Assembly: GCA_014116815.1 (NCBI GenBank)
Contig: JACGYV010000001.1
Location: 186,001-250,000, forward strand
Reading direction: 5' to 3'
Source of the DNA: Holosporaceae bacterium 'Namur'
GTDB lineage: Bacteria; Pseudomonadota; Alphaproteobacteria; Rickettsiales; Midichloriaceae
DNA: 64,000 bases
Below, piece after piece: positions 43,715 to 52,733 of this stretch (position 1 is the first letter of the stretch; the number at the start of each line of letters is the position of its first letter). The notes below the pieces were generated by a model. It was given only the letters and a program-made list of their open reading frames with translations. It searched no databases and was not told the origin of the DNA. The translations under genes were made by a program, and so were the position numbers.

Positions 43715-45538
43715 TTATTCTACAGTTACGGATTTTGCTAAATTCCTAGGCTGATCTACATCATTACCTTTAAGCACTGCAAAATGGTAGGCAAGCATTT
43801 GTAACGGAATAGTATAAAGTAGGGGGGCGGTAAAATCATCCGCTTCCGGCAATTCAACCGTTTTAAAGCAAAAGTTTTTAAGTTGTTCTATACCGTTCTT
43901 ATCACTGAATAAAATGATTTTACCTCCTCTTGCGTATGCTTCCTGTAAGTTGGAGGCTGTTTTAGCAAATAGCTTATCATTAGGAGCGATTACACAAACA
44001 GGTGTGTTGTTCTCAATTAAGGCTATCGGTCCATGCTTTAATTCCCCTGCCGGCATACCGAGCGCAGGAAGATATGATAATTCTTTTATTTTTAATGCTC
44101 CTTCCAATGCTATAGGGTAGGCAATACCTCTGCCGATATAAATAATATTATTAAGATGAAGAATGCTCTCAGCCAGGGTTTTAACATTTTTATCCAAGTT
44201 TAACGTTTCCTTAACTTTACCAGGAGTTTCATGCAGCTTTAACAGCTTCTTTTCAAATTCTATATTGCTTAGTAGACCTTTCGCATAACTGATATAGAGA
44301 GAAAGTAGAGATAATACTATAAGTTGGCATGTAAATGCTTTAGTAGAAGCAACCCCTATTTCACTCCCTGCGCAAATAGGTAAAACAAAATCAGCAAGGT
44401 TACCCATAGAGCTTTCCTCCACGTTTACTACCGCAAATGTTTTAATTCCTTTTTCTTTAACCATTTTAAGTGCAGCGAGAGTATCGGCAGTCTCGCCTGA
44501 TTGGGAGATAAAAATAAATACGTCTTTAGTATCTAAAACCGGTTCACGGTAACGAAATTCCGAAGCTATATCAATTTCAACGTTAATTTTAGTTTTTTGC
44601 TCGAGCCAATATTTTGCCACTGCTCCGGCATAGTACGAAGTGCCGCAGGCAATTATATATACCTTTTTTACTTCGTTCCAGTTAAAGTCCATTGCCTTAA
44701 ATAACAGCTCCTTCTTGTTAGAATCATAATAGTGATCAAAGCAGCGGGCAATCGCACTCGGTTGCTCATAAATCTCTTTAAGCATATAATGCTCGAATTC
44801 TTCTTTACCGGAAACTTCCTGGATTGAGACTTTTTTAATTTCTTTATTCAGCTCATTTCCCTTTATGTCGCAAACTTTGTATTCGCGGGAGGTAATGATA
44901 GCGATTTCATCATCATTTAAATAAATAAGCTTATTGGTAAGCGGAAATAAGGCATATGCATCCGAGCCGAAATACATCTCATTTTCACCTATTCCGACTG
45001 CAAGCGGCAAACCTTTCTTCACCCCTATTATCCTGTTCGGGTCATGACTACTGATTACAATAAAAGCATACAAGCCACGGCAACGATCGGCTGCATTTCT
45101 TATTGCCCGGTCGAGCGGTTGTTTCTGGTCAATATAAGATTGGATCAAAGTTGCTAATACTTCGGTATCGGTATCGCCGCTAAACTCATAATTTTGTTCC
45201 CTTAGCTCTTCCTTGATTTCCATATAATTTTCGATAATGCCATTATGAACCAGGGCAATATCTTTAGTTACCATAGGATGTGCATTTTCGTATGACGGAG
45301 CCCCGTGAGTAGCCCACCTTGTGTGGCCTATACCTATCCGACCGCGAGTCGGATTCTTTTTGAAAACGGCTTTAAGGTCTTTTACCTTGCCGGCTAATTT
45401 CAGCAGGTTAAAGCTGTTGGAAAATATTGTGGCAATACCGGCTGAATCATAACCTCTGTATTCTAATCTTGCGATTGAATGTAATACTCTTTCACTTACA
45501 TCCTGATAATTACTTACTATGCCTATAATTCCACACAT
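43715..45538 (-). CDS. glmS: Glutamine-fructose-6-phosphate aminotransferase (isomerizing)
   Basis: GlmS makes glucosamine-6-phosphate from fructose-6-phosphate and glutamine, the first step to UDP-GlcNAc for peptidoglycan and lipid A. The 607-residue protein has the N-terminal Ntn glutaminase with nucleophile C2 (MCGIIGIV) and two SIS domains (ACGTSYYAG and SQSGETADT; IGRGIAYPIALEGALK). It ends with the conserved LAKSVTVE. No glmS ribozyme-like leader is evident in the 90-nt upstream gap. With pgi also present, it links hexose phosphate to cell-wall synthesis. Confidence 0.97.
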   Translation of the reverse strand: MCGIIGIVSNYQDVSERVLHSIARLEYRGYDSAGIATIFSNSFNLLKLAGKVKDLKAVFKKNPTRGRIGIGHTRWATHGAPSYENAHPMVTKDIALVHNGIIENYMEIKEELREQNYEFSGDTDTEVLATLIQSYIDQKQPLDRAIRNAADRCRGLYAFIVISSHDPNRIIGVKKGLPLAVGIGENEMYFGSDAYALFPLTNKLIYLNDDEIAIITSREYKVCDIKGNELNKEIKKVSIQEVSGKEEFEHYMLKEIYEQPSAIARCFDHYYDSNKKELLFKAMDFNWNEVKKVYIIACGTSYYAGAVAKYWLEQKTKINVEIDIASEFRYREPVLDTKDVFIFISQSGETADTLAALKMVKEKGIKTFAVVNVEESSMGNLADFVLPICAGSEIGVASTKAFTCQLIVLSLLSLYISYAKGLLSNIEFEKKLLKLHETPGKVKETLNLDKNVKTLAESILHLNNIIYIGRGIAYPIALEGALKIKELSYLPALGMPAGELKHGPIALIENNTPVCVIAPNDKLFAKTASNLQEAYARGGKIILFSDKNGIEQLKNFCFKTVELPEADDFTAPLLYTIPLQMLAYHFAVLKGNDVDQPRNLAKSVTVE

Positions 45539-45628
45539 TAAAAATGCTCTTAATTATTTTTTATGTAGAATAATTAGCACTGAAATAAAAAATCCGCAAC
45601 CTTTAGGTGGGAAATTGAAAAGGGATAT

Positions 45629-47020
45629 TTATTGCAGGCAATGTCCTTCCCGGCGTAAATTATCTAATTGTTTTAAACATCTATTCGGAAATTCGGATGC
45701 AAATAACTGCGTTTTATATCTTTCCGTGATCGTGCTTATATTATGCCTGTGAGGTGGAAATTTTATTTCGCAGGTAAAAATTACCTGAACGGGGTGAGGA
45801 ATAATATTCAGGTAATGAGAAGCACTCAATAAATGTTTCTTCCCCGCATAGGGGGGTATATCTAAGAATAATAGGTTATCATCAGTGGGTGGTAAATTTT
45901 TATTATATAGAGCTTGGTATACTTTCTGTTCCAGTATCTTGATATAATCTGTTTCCGGCGAATAAATTAAATTATAATCCGGATAAGATTCCTGCAATAT
46001 TTCCCTAGCGCAACGTTGTTTTAAAAGTTCAAGATATTTAGGTTTTAATTGGTATTCTATTGCAATATTAGGATAAATATCCGCAATTTGAGGGCAAGAA
46101 AAAAAGTATACAATATGCTCTATAATCTCAGGAGGCAACAAATCACTTAATACTTTTTCAATAATTTTTAATTGAAGAAGTACTAATTTTCTACCCATAT
46201 CATTAACCCATTGTTGAAGATTACAAAATTCTTCCTTTGAGGATAAGCTTAATAAGGTTAGCCATTTGTTAACATTACAAGTATCATTTACTTTCAGCGT
46301 TTTAATATTATAGCTGAGTAGTAATAGCGCAGTATTGATATTTTCTCTTACCATAAAAGCGTTTTCATTCTGAGTGCTAACTGAATTAATAAGTCCGGGA
46401 TTAATAGCTAATAGCTCGGTCATTACTTCCTCATTATTTTTATAAGCAGCAATTAAAAATGCATTGTAACCTTCGTTATCGGATAGGTTAATAAGATTGG
46501 AATAAGTTTTTAGTAAATATCCGATTACTTCGGGATTTCCGCCTACTATTGCAGCCATCAACCCGTTTTCTCCGTAAATATTAACTGACTCTACATAGTT
46601 AGGATTTAGCTTTAGTATTGTTTTGACTAAATGTAGGTCGCCTATGAAAGCTGCATATATAAAACAGTTATTTTTATCTTTATCTTCGGAGTTTAAAAAA
46701 ATTTTATTATTATAGGGTGCTTCTTGAAGCAGGTGGTTTAAAACGTTAAACTGTCGGCGTAAGACTGCCCATAACACTATATTAGCTCCGTATATATCAT
46801 CTTTGATCAAAATATATTCATGAAGAGATACCATTTTCAGGCTATTGATTATTTCTTCTTCACTACCGTAAAGCATATGTTTTAATAGGAATTTTATTTT
46901 TTTATGCTTTTTGATATAAGCAGTTCTTAAGGGTTGGTAATTAAGTGCTTCCTGCTGCATGCTCCTTCTATTTCGGTTTTTCTCCGTATAAGTGATCTTT
47001 AAGGAGCGTCGGTTAAGCAT
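45629..47020 (-). CDS. Ankyrin-repeat protein with F-box-like C-terminal motif
   Basis: A 463-residue protein. Residues ~75-235 hold about five degenerate ankyrin repeats (GENGLMAAIVGGNPEVIGYLL, GYNAFLIAAYKNNEEVMTELL). At 294-309 the sequence LLPPEIIEHIVYFFSC matches the core pattern of F-box/PRANC motifs (LP.EI...I..fl), as seen at the C-terminus of Orientia and poxvirus ankyrin proteins that recruit host SCF ubiquitin ligase. The ~150 residues after it are unrecognised. Export and ubiquitin-ligase binding are inferred. It lies 90 nt upstream of glmS. Confidence 0.78.
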   Translation of the reverse strand: MLNRRSLKITYTEKNRNRRSMQQEALNYQPLRTAYIKKHKKIKFLLKHMLYGSEEEIINSLKMVSLHEYILIKDDIYGANIVLWAVLRRQFNVLNHLLQEAPYNNKIFLNSEDKDKNNCFIYAAFIGDLHLVKTILKLNPNYVESVNIYGENGLMAAIVGGNPEVIGYLLKTYSNLINLSDNEGYNAFLIAAYKNNEEVMTELLAINPGLINSVSTQNENAFMVRENINTALLLLSYNIKTLKVNDTCNVNKWLTLLSLSSKEEFCNLQQWVNDMGRKLVLLQLKIIEKVLSDLLPPEIIEHIVYFFSCPQIADIYPNIAIEYQLKPKYLELLKQRCAREILQESYPDYNLIYSPETDYIKILEQKVYQALYNKNLPPTDDNLLFLDIPPYAGKKHLLSASHYLNIIPHPVQVIFTCEIKFPPHRHNISTITERYKTQLFASEFPNRCLKQLDNLRREGHCLQ

Positions 47021-47195
47021 CTTGAAAATAAGAATGTGTTATCATAAATATAATTATTATTTCATTAATTATAAGTTTATCAACTATGCTTTTGAAAATA
47101 TTAAAATTGGATAATTAATACTCTTTTGATGGTTTTAAAAATTATTACTTGCTTTTAGAAAGCAAACAGTATAGGAATATACAAGCAAATGCAGC

Positions 47196-47270
47196 GACCC
47201 CTTCGTCTAGCGGTTAGGACTCCACCCTTTCACGGTGGCAACGCGGGTTCGAGTCCCGCAGGGGTCGCCA
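47196..47270 (+). tRNA. tRNA-Glu (TTC anticodon)
   Basis: Acceptor GACCCCT/AGGGGTC with G73, D arm TCGTCTAGCGGTTAGGA, anticodon stem CCACC/GGTGG around CTTTCAC (anticodon TTC), T arm GCGGGTTCGAGTCCCGC, encoded CCA. tRNA-Phe follows after 23 nt, so the two are probably co-transcribed. Confidence 0.97.
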
Positions 47271-47293
47271 TTTTCTTTGCGGCTATTTCATAA

Positions 47294-47369
47294 GCCCAGA
47301 TAGCTCAGTCGGTAGAGCAAAGGATTGAAAATCCTTGTGTCGTTGGTTCGATTCCAATTCTGGGCACCA
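47294..47369 (+). tRNA. tRNA-Phe (GAA anticodon)
   Basis: Acceptor GCCCAGA/TCTGGGC with A73, D arm TAGCTCAGTCGGTAGAGCA, anticodon loop TTGAAAA (anticodon GAA), T arm with GGTTCGATTCC, encoded CCA. It is very close to the standard bacterial tRNA-Phe. It lies 23 nt downstream of tRNA-Glu. Confidence 0.97.
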
Positions 47370-47380
47370 CTTTAAATTAC

Positions 47381-49078
47381 CTATCTGCCTTTTAAATCAT
47401 TATTTGTTGACATAAATTTTTCTTTTATTGTTTCGACAAAATTTTTTATATTTTTCACTAGTTTAGATCTAATATCTTTCAAGCCTTCTATCTTTGCCGG
47501 TTGGTTGTTTTCAAATGCTTTCGGAGTAGATGTTAGATCAGTAGTAGTTAAATGACCTTTAATTACAACCGGTGATGTTGAAAGAGCTCCCTGTAAATTT
47601 TCCTTAGCATTATGCTCGGTGTTATTGAGCAAGCAAGAAGACCTTGAGGATTTACTTATAATATTTGCTAGAGCCTCAAGCCTCGGATCTTTTAAGACGG
47701 GGTAAAAATTTACTAATTGGATAGGGGGTTGTATGTCATTAATTTTAGCACCCTTAAAGCTTGTAGCAGGTTTTGATTCATATAAAGGGTTGCTTTTATA
47801 GCTTTCTTTATAAAAAGGGTTATCCAAAGAATTTTCATTTAATTTTTCTTCGGCTAGTGTCTTCTCTATCGTGCTTAATACAGTCTCTTTTAAAGCTTTA
47901 TAATTTTTGGAATTGTCATTATCTCTGAATTTTAATTTTTCATTACCTTCCGATATAGCCTTGAAATATCCTTTATGCTCTTTAATAACCTGCTCTAAAG
48001 TAATAACTTTTCCTTCTGTGTCTTTATATGAAAGCTCACCGGTTTCTTTATAATTTTTTAAGCATAAATCTGTTTTTATTTGGGCTGAGAATTTACTTAA
48101 GTCTTCTTGCCTGGCTTTTATAATAACTTTGTAATGCTCTTTAATAATTCCTACTAATTTCTCTTTATTTACCTCATTATCCGGAATACGTAGTTGTTTT
48201 GTCGGCACACCTAAGAGCTTGCCGAAAGCTTTAATTGCTTTAAAATTATTATATTCTACAATTTTTTCAAAAGCATCATCAATAGTTCCAGTGTAGTCAT
48301 GCTTAGCTACTTTATCGCATTCTGCGGCAAAAGCGGGAGTAATTTTATATTTCCTGCCGTATTCTCTAAAATGGTTAGTAGGTCCTAGGCCGGGCATGTG
48401 TCTGGTATGGGAATGAGGATGAATTTTTTCTTCAAGTGAAGCGTTAGCACCTCCGAAATCAATGCTGACAATTTCTTCTTGTCCATTTTTAATTGCTACT
48501 CCTAAGTTTCCCGAGTGCATATCCATATCATTGGTCAGCAACCTCGGTACTACCGATTCGGCAAACCCAGTCGAACTACTTAAAACTTCGTTAATAAGAG
48601 TGGCCGTATTTTCTATCCCTAATGCAGCGGTAACCAGATTTCCGGTTCCCATAAATTTCGGTCTATCTTCCGGCGGGATTAAGCCCTTGCTTGTATAAGC
48701 GTATTTAAAGAGATCTCCTTGGTAATTATTAAAAAATATGGAAGCAATATAAGGATAAGTCGGTTTTCCCGCTTTATCCGTAACTTTAGCAAAAAACACT
48801 TCCGCCTGATGCTCGGGATGGGTGGATCTGTGCATTTGAGAAGCTAAAAATTCAGCTATATTTTTAGCGGGATTCGGGTCTTGTTTGAATAGAGCAGTTC
48901 GAGCAGGGCTTTTATATACACCGCCCAATTCCCCGGCTTCATTAGCACCGCCTCCTTTACCTTCCTTGTACTGCCAAACCTCCGTTTCAGTAGCTGATAT
49001 CCGAGTGATGAATTCCTTGTTTTTAGTTTCGGGATTATATCTATATGATGTGTCCGTATGCTTTTGATCTTTTGCCAT
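47381..49078 (-). CDS. Kinase-fold protein (phosphoinositide-kinase/HipA-like), effector candidate
   Basis: A 565-residue soluble protein. The N-terminal half reads like a divergent kinase: a possible ATP lysine K65 in TALFKQDPNP, a possible helix-C glutamate E76 in NIAEFLASQ, a catalytic loop NDMDMHSGN (184-191, with H188 and N191) and a metal-binding DFG at 207-209 (VSIDFGGA). The DxHxGN...IDFG order is that of PI3/4-kinase-like, HipA-like and several Legionella/Rickettsia effector kinases such as Risk1. The C-terminal half is charged, helical and unrecognised. It has no signal peptide. AAAGG lies about 8 nt before the ATG. Substrate and secretion are unknown. Confidence 0.65.
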   Translation of the reverse strand: MAKDQKHTDTSYRYNPETKNKEFITRISATETEVWQYKEGKGGGANEAGELGGVYKSPARTALFKQDPNPAKNIAEFLASQMHRSTHPEHQAEVFFAKVTDKAGKPTYPYIASIFFNNYQGDLFKYAYTSKGLIPPEDRPKFMGTGNLVTAALGIENTATLINEVLSSSTGFAESVVPRLLTNDMDMHSGNLGVAIKNGQEEIVSIDFGGANASLEEKIHPHSHTRHMPGLGPTNHFREYGRKYKITPAFAAECDKVAKHDYTGTIDDAFEKIVEYNNFKAIKAFGKLLGVPTKQLRIPDNEVNKEKLVGIIKEHYKVIIKARQEDLSKFSAQIKTDLCLKNYKETGELSYKDTEGKVITLEQVIKEHKGYFKAISEGNEKLKFRDNDNSKNYKALKETVLSTIEKTLAEEKLNENSLDNPFYKESYKSNPLYESKPATSFKGAKINDIQPPIQLVNFYPVLKDPRLEALANIISKSSRSSCLLNNTEHNAKENLQGALSTSPVVIKGHLTTTDLTSTPKAFENNQPAKIEGLKDIRSKLVKNIKNFVETIKEKFMSTNNDLKGR

Positions 49079-49163
49079 TATTTAACCTTTACCTAACTTC
49101 TTTTATTAAACTTTAAATAAAAAAAGTTAATAAAAAGTTAATTTAAAGAAAAAACGGATTTAG

Positions 49164-50891
49164 TCAGCGGTTACTGATTTTTTGATGACGAGGGTTAAAG
49201 TCAAGTGACAGCATACCGTTTATCTCTTCCCACTTGTCTAAAACGGGATGAACGCCGAGTATAGGAGATATTCTTTTCACAATCTCACCTGCAACGGGGG
49301 CGGCAACCGCTCCGCCTGAGAGTATGCCGTTATTATAAGTATTGCGTTTTGCTTCATCAACCATCACTAAAACCAAGTATTCAGGCTTATGGATCGGGTA
49401 TGCGGCAACAAATAAAGATAAATTTGAATTCTTGCAATAACCGCGACCGCAAATTTTTTCGGCCGTGCCACTTTTTCCGCCTACAAAATATCCGGGTACT
49501 TCAGCCCTTCTTCCTGAACCCCCGGTAACTACCAACCTTAGCATCTTACGCATAAGTAGCGAGGTTTCTTCTCCGATTACTCTGGGGTATTCGTCTCCGG
49601 GAGCATGATGTTTAAGTAGAGTAGGTTGTACTAACACCCCGCCGTTTATGGTAGCTGCAACAGCTCTTGCCAGATGAAGCGGAGTGATTGCTATGCCGTG
49701 CCCGTAGCTGATCGTGACCATACTTACTTCATTCCATTTCTTTTTTGGCGGATAGCGAGGGGAGGATACTTCAGGAATTTCAATGCTTAGCTTGTCCAAA
49801 ACTCCGAACCTCCGCATGTATTCCTGCTGGTCTTTAACCCCGATATGAGAAGCTATTTGAGCAGTGCCGATATTTGAGGAGTACATTAGTATTTCAGGTA
49901 TTGAAAGCTCGCCTCCCTTGCCTTTATAATCATTAATTTTAAAGTTTGCAACCTTATAGGGGGCTGAAACGTTAAAAGCATCATTAACTTTTACTCTCCC
50001 TAAATCAAAGGCCGAAGCAGTGGTCAGTATTTTAAATACCGACCCCATTTCGTATGAACCGAGGGTAACCTGATTAAACCTTTGTCTGTCATTAGTGCCT
50101 TCGGTTCGATTAGGATTAAAGTCCGGCAGGCTTACCATTGAAATAATTTCACCGTTATTAATATTCATAACCAAGCCTGAAGCACCTATGGCTTGGTTTA
50201 AATCAATGGCACGCAATAATTCTTCGCGGACTATATTTTGTATTCTTAGATCAAGTGAAAGCTCAAGCGGTAATTGAGTTGACTCGGTCAAATCATGGTT
50301 GAAAGTTTTTTCAATACCCGATAACCCGTTGCCGTCAACATCGGTGAACCCGACGCTGTGAGCAAATAAGTGAGTTTGCGGGTAAACCCTCCTCTCATCT
50401 TTAGTAAAATATAAACCTGGGATACCGAGATCATGAATGATTTGCTGCTCTTTAGGTGTGAGGTGTCTCTTTACCCATGCAAAATTTTTATTTAATTTAA
50501 ATTTAGTTATTAAGTCCTGATATTTTAAGCTTGGTAGAGCTTCGGACAGTTTTCTTGCCGCCTCATCCGGGTTAATCAGATAACGGGGATTGGCATACAA
50601 CGAAGCAGTAGTAATGTTGGTTGCAAGCAGCTCTCCGTGACTATCGGTAATTGAAGCTCTTTTTAACAAAAATTCCTTAGAGGGTTTCCTACTTGAAGTA
50701 ATTTTTATATCTTCAATTGATGAAAAACCAGTTAAATAAAAAAGTCGAAAAATTAAGGCTAAAAAAGATAAGGTTAAACATATGATAACAAAAGTTAGCC
50801 TACCGTGGCATATATCCATAGCTTTTTCATAATTGGCAGATTTAGCTCTTTCAGTAATCTGCTGGTTATGCTGCTTTGTTCGAAGCTGCAT
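49164..50891 (-). CDS. ftsI: Penicillin-binding protein 3 / FtsI transpeptidase
   Basis: The division-specific peptidoglycan transpeptidase of the inner membrane. The 575-residue protein has one N-terminal membrane helix (~32-55), the PBP dimerisation domain, and a complete transpeptidase site: SVFK (284-287), SSN (338-340), KSGT (473-476). It is the fourth gene of a minus-strand dcw run (mraZ-rsmH-ftsL-ftsI), starting 1 nt after ftsL. Its presence shows the organism builds septal peptidoglycan. No mur gene follows within the window; the next minus-strand gene is the kinase-like protein. Confidence 0.96.
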   Translation of the reverse strand: MQLRTKQHNQQITERAKSANYEKAMDICHGRLTFVIICLTLSFLALIFRLFYLTGFSSIEDIKITSSRKPSKEFLLKRASITDSHGELLATNITTASLYANPRYLINPDEAARKLSEALPSLKYQDLITKFKLNKNFAWVKRHLTPKEQQIIHDLGIPGLYFTKDERRVYPQTHLFAHSVGFTDVDGNGLSGIEKTFNHDLTESTQLPLELSLDLRIQNIVREELLRAIDLNQAIGASGLVMNINNGEIISMVSLPDFNPNRTEGTNDRQRFNQVTLGSYEMGSVFKILTTASAFDLGRVKVNDAFNVSAPYKVANFKINDYKGKGGELSIPEILMYSSNIGTAQIASHIGVKDQQEYMRRFGVLDKLSIEIPEVSSPRYPPKKKWNEVSMVTISYGHGIAITPLHLARAVAATINGGVLVQPTLLKHHAPGDEYPRVIGEETSLLMRKMLRLVVTGGSGRRAEVPGYFVGGKSGTAEKICGRGYCKNSNLSLFVAAYPIHKPEYLVLVMVDEAKRNTYNNGILSGGAVAAPVAGEIVKRISPILGVHPVLDKWEEINGMLSLDFNPRHQKISNR

Positions 50892-50892
50892 T

Positions 50893-51207
50893 TTATTCCG
50901 TCCCCTCTTCCAAAAAAAACTTGTTTATTTCCCCTAAATGCACACTTTTAATCCTTGTCGGATCTATTGATACTAAGTTTAAACTTTTCCTGGAAAGTTT
51001 AGCTAAACTTTCCGGCTTAGTAATATATGATAATTCAGCTTTTAAAATATGTATATCTTCTTTCGCCTTTATTATTTCATTGTCAACCGAATTTAGTTCT
51101 TTGCGTATTTTTTGTACGCTGTATTTAATTTCAAATAACAATATAGAGCTTAAAATCAGTGCTAGAATCCCGATCAAACTTGAAGGCTTAAATAAGGCGT
51201 TAATCAT
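50893..51207 (-). CDS. ftsL: Cell division protein FtsL-like
   Basis: A 104-residue bitopic membrane protein: a membrane helix at ~9-28 (SLIGILALILSSILLFEIKY), a coiled-coil/leucine-zipper-like stretch (~30-65) and a short C-terminal part with ITKPESLAKLSRKSLNLVSIDP. The sequence is poorly conserved, but its place between rsmH and ftsI is diagnostic. A strong GGAGGAT ribosome-binding site precedes the ATG, and the gene overlaps rsmH by 4 nt. FtsL scaffolds FtsB, FtsQ and FtsI at the septum. Confidence 0.85.
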   Translation of the reverse strand: MINALFKPSSLIGILALILSSILLFEIKYSVQKIRKELNSVDNEIIKAKEDIHILKAELSYITKPESLAKLSRKSLNLVSIDPTRIKSVHLGEINKFFLEEGTE

Positions 51208-52160
51208 TTTATCCTCCTTATTGCTCTAAGCTTAGCCGATCGGGCTCGGGGGTTGCCTGATACTTCTTCGTTCGAGGGGGTTAAAGCTCCTTTAAATACA
51301 AATTCGAAGTTCGGTTCGTTATAAAATTCGATCTGAGGTAGATGGCGGTTGGAATTAATACGTTTTCCGCATAACTCATTAAAATATTCTTTAACTATTT
51401 TATCTTCCAATGAATGGAAAGTGATAACTAATATTTTTCCACCCGAAGCTATATGCTTAGCAGCAGCAATTAATGCATTTTCCAATTGAGTAAGCTCGTC
51501 ATTAACAACAATTCTTAATGCCTGAAAAGCTTTAGTTGCAGGGTGAATGGAATGATTATATCTGCCGTTTCCGCGAGCAATTATCTCTGCCAGCTCACAA
51601 GTTGTTTCGATAGGTTTTATACTGCGGGCTTTATTAATCAGATAAGCTATTTTTCTTGATTTTCTCTCGCCGCCGAATTTAAAAATTATATCAGCCAGCT
51701 CTCCTTCCGAAGTGTTGTTCACTATGTCGTAAGCAGTAATGCCGCCGCTATTTTGATCCATCCTCATATCAAGCGGTGCATTTTTAGCAAAAGAGAAGCC
51801 TCGTTCGCCTTGATCCAGTTGCATGGAAGAAACCCCGATATCAAACACTATACCGTCAATTCTATCTAAATTATTGGCGAGTATAATATTTTCTAAACTA
51901 CCGAATTCCCCGTTTATAAAATTAAAACGTCCTTCAAACTGCTTGGATAAATCATCTGCAAATTTTGTAACACTGCTATCTCTATCAATACCATGTACCT
52001 TGCAGCCGGCATTAGTTAAAATTTCTTTACTATACCCGCCGGCACCGAATGTTGCATCGATATATATACCTCCGTCCTGAGGAGAAAGGACTTCCAATAC
52101 TTCTTTTATTAATACGGGTTTATGAGGTTTTGAAGTTTCTGAGGAGCTTATAATCTGCAT
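51204..52160 (-). CDS. rsmH: 16S rRNA (cytosine-1402-N4)-methyltransferase RsmH
   Basis: RsmH (MraW) methylates N4 of C1402 in the decoding centre of 16S rRNA using SAM. The 318-residue protein has HKPVLIKEVLEVL at the start, the SAM loop DATFGAGGYSKEIL (~35-48), FDIGVSSMQLD and DMRMD, and the C-terminal TFHSLEDKIVKEYF and NPRARSAKLRAI blocks. It sits directly between mraZ (stop and start adjacent) and ftsL (4-nt overlap). Confidence 0.97.
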   Translation of the reverse strand: MQIISSSETSKPHKPVLIKEVLEVLSPQDGGIYIDATFGAGGYSKEILTNAGCKVHGIDRDSSVTKFADDLSKQFEGRFNFINGEFGSLENIILANNLDRIDGIVFDIGVSSMQLDQGERGFSFAKNAPLDMRMDQNSGGITAYDIVNNTSEGELADIIFKFGGERKSRKIAYLINKARSIKPIETTCELAEIIARGNGRYNHSIHPATKAFQALRIVVNDELTQLENALIAAAKHIASGGKILVITFHSLEDKIVKEYFNELCGKRINSNRHLPQIEFYNEPNFEFVFKGALTPSNEEVSGNPRARSAKLRAIRRIK

Positions 52161-52628
52161 TTATTCCACCCCTCTTTTTTGCTTTAAAGTTATTTTTTTG
52201 GAGATAGCATAATCTCTTGACTTCTTAGAATGCTCCTGAAATTTCTCAATCGGCCATATTTCAAATGTTTTTCCCTTACCTACAAAAACTGCTTCATTTT
52301 TTATATTGCCGAAGTTAATTAAACGCTCAGGTAGAACAATACGCCCTTTACTATCAATGTTAAGCAGCTCCGCACCACCTAAAATCGCAGTTTCCAACGC
52401 ATCGCGCTCTAGTGAAAAGATATCTAAATCTTCTATGTATCCCTGTAACTCCCGCATTCTTTTTTCCGTACAAACTTCAATAGCATTATTAACAAATGAG
52501 CAATACCCGTAAACAATCATACTTCCCTCAGTCTCAATTATGCTCCTGAAAGGAGCCGGAACTGAAAGGCGGTTCTTATCATCTAACTTATTTACATAAG
52601 TAGAAATAAAAATTCCCATATTATGCAT
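52161..52628 (-). CDS. mraZ: Transcriptional regulator MraZ
   Basis: A DNA-binding regulator that represses the dcw operon it opens. Two SpoVT/AbrB-type half-domains carry the DxxxR signatures DDKNRLSVP and DSKGRIVLP. The sequence is 155 residues from the first ATG or 152 from the second (52619, MGIFISTYVNKL); neither has a clear ribosome-binding site. An MraZ-type operator lies 55 nt upstream in the region shared with dgt. The C-terminal KKITLKQKRGVE is basic. Confidence 0.95.
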   Translation of the reverse strand: MHNMGIFISTYVNKLDDKNRLSVPAPFRSIIETEGSMIVYGYCSFVNNAIEVCTEKRMRELQGYIEDLDIFSLERDALETAILGGAELLNIDSKGRIVLPERLINFGNIKNEAVFVGKGKTFEIWPIEKFQEHSKKSRDYAISKKITLKQKRGVE

Positions 52629-52682
52629 GACTAGTGTTTATTAATAGTATTACACAATTTTGTATTGAATAATAGTGTTTTT

Positions 52683-52707
52683 TGGGAGTAAATGGGGTAT
52701 AATGGGA
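52683..52707 (+). promoter_or_regulatory. MraZ box: three TGGGN repeats with 10-bp period
   Basis: TGGGA (52683-52687), TGGGG (52693-52697) and TGGGA (52703-52707) are separated by exactly 5 nt each, the arrangement known for MraZ operators. They read 5'-3' on the plus strand, antisense to mraZ and in sense with dgt. A perfect TATAAT (52698-52703) lies between the second and third repeats, so MraZ bound here would cover a dgt-directed -10 element. Confidence 0.75.
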
Positions 52708-52733
52708 AAGAAATGAGTATATACGGGTAAGCG

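Noticed and set aside
45539-45628. glmS ribozyme
   Set aside because: The 90-nt leader lacks the conserved ribozyme core, and this riboswitch is not expected outside Gram-positive-type lineages.
45519-45752. 77-codon plus-strand frame across the glmS/ankyrin gap
   Set aside because: It runs antisense into both well-supported genes and has no recognisable features.
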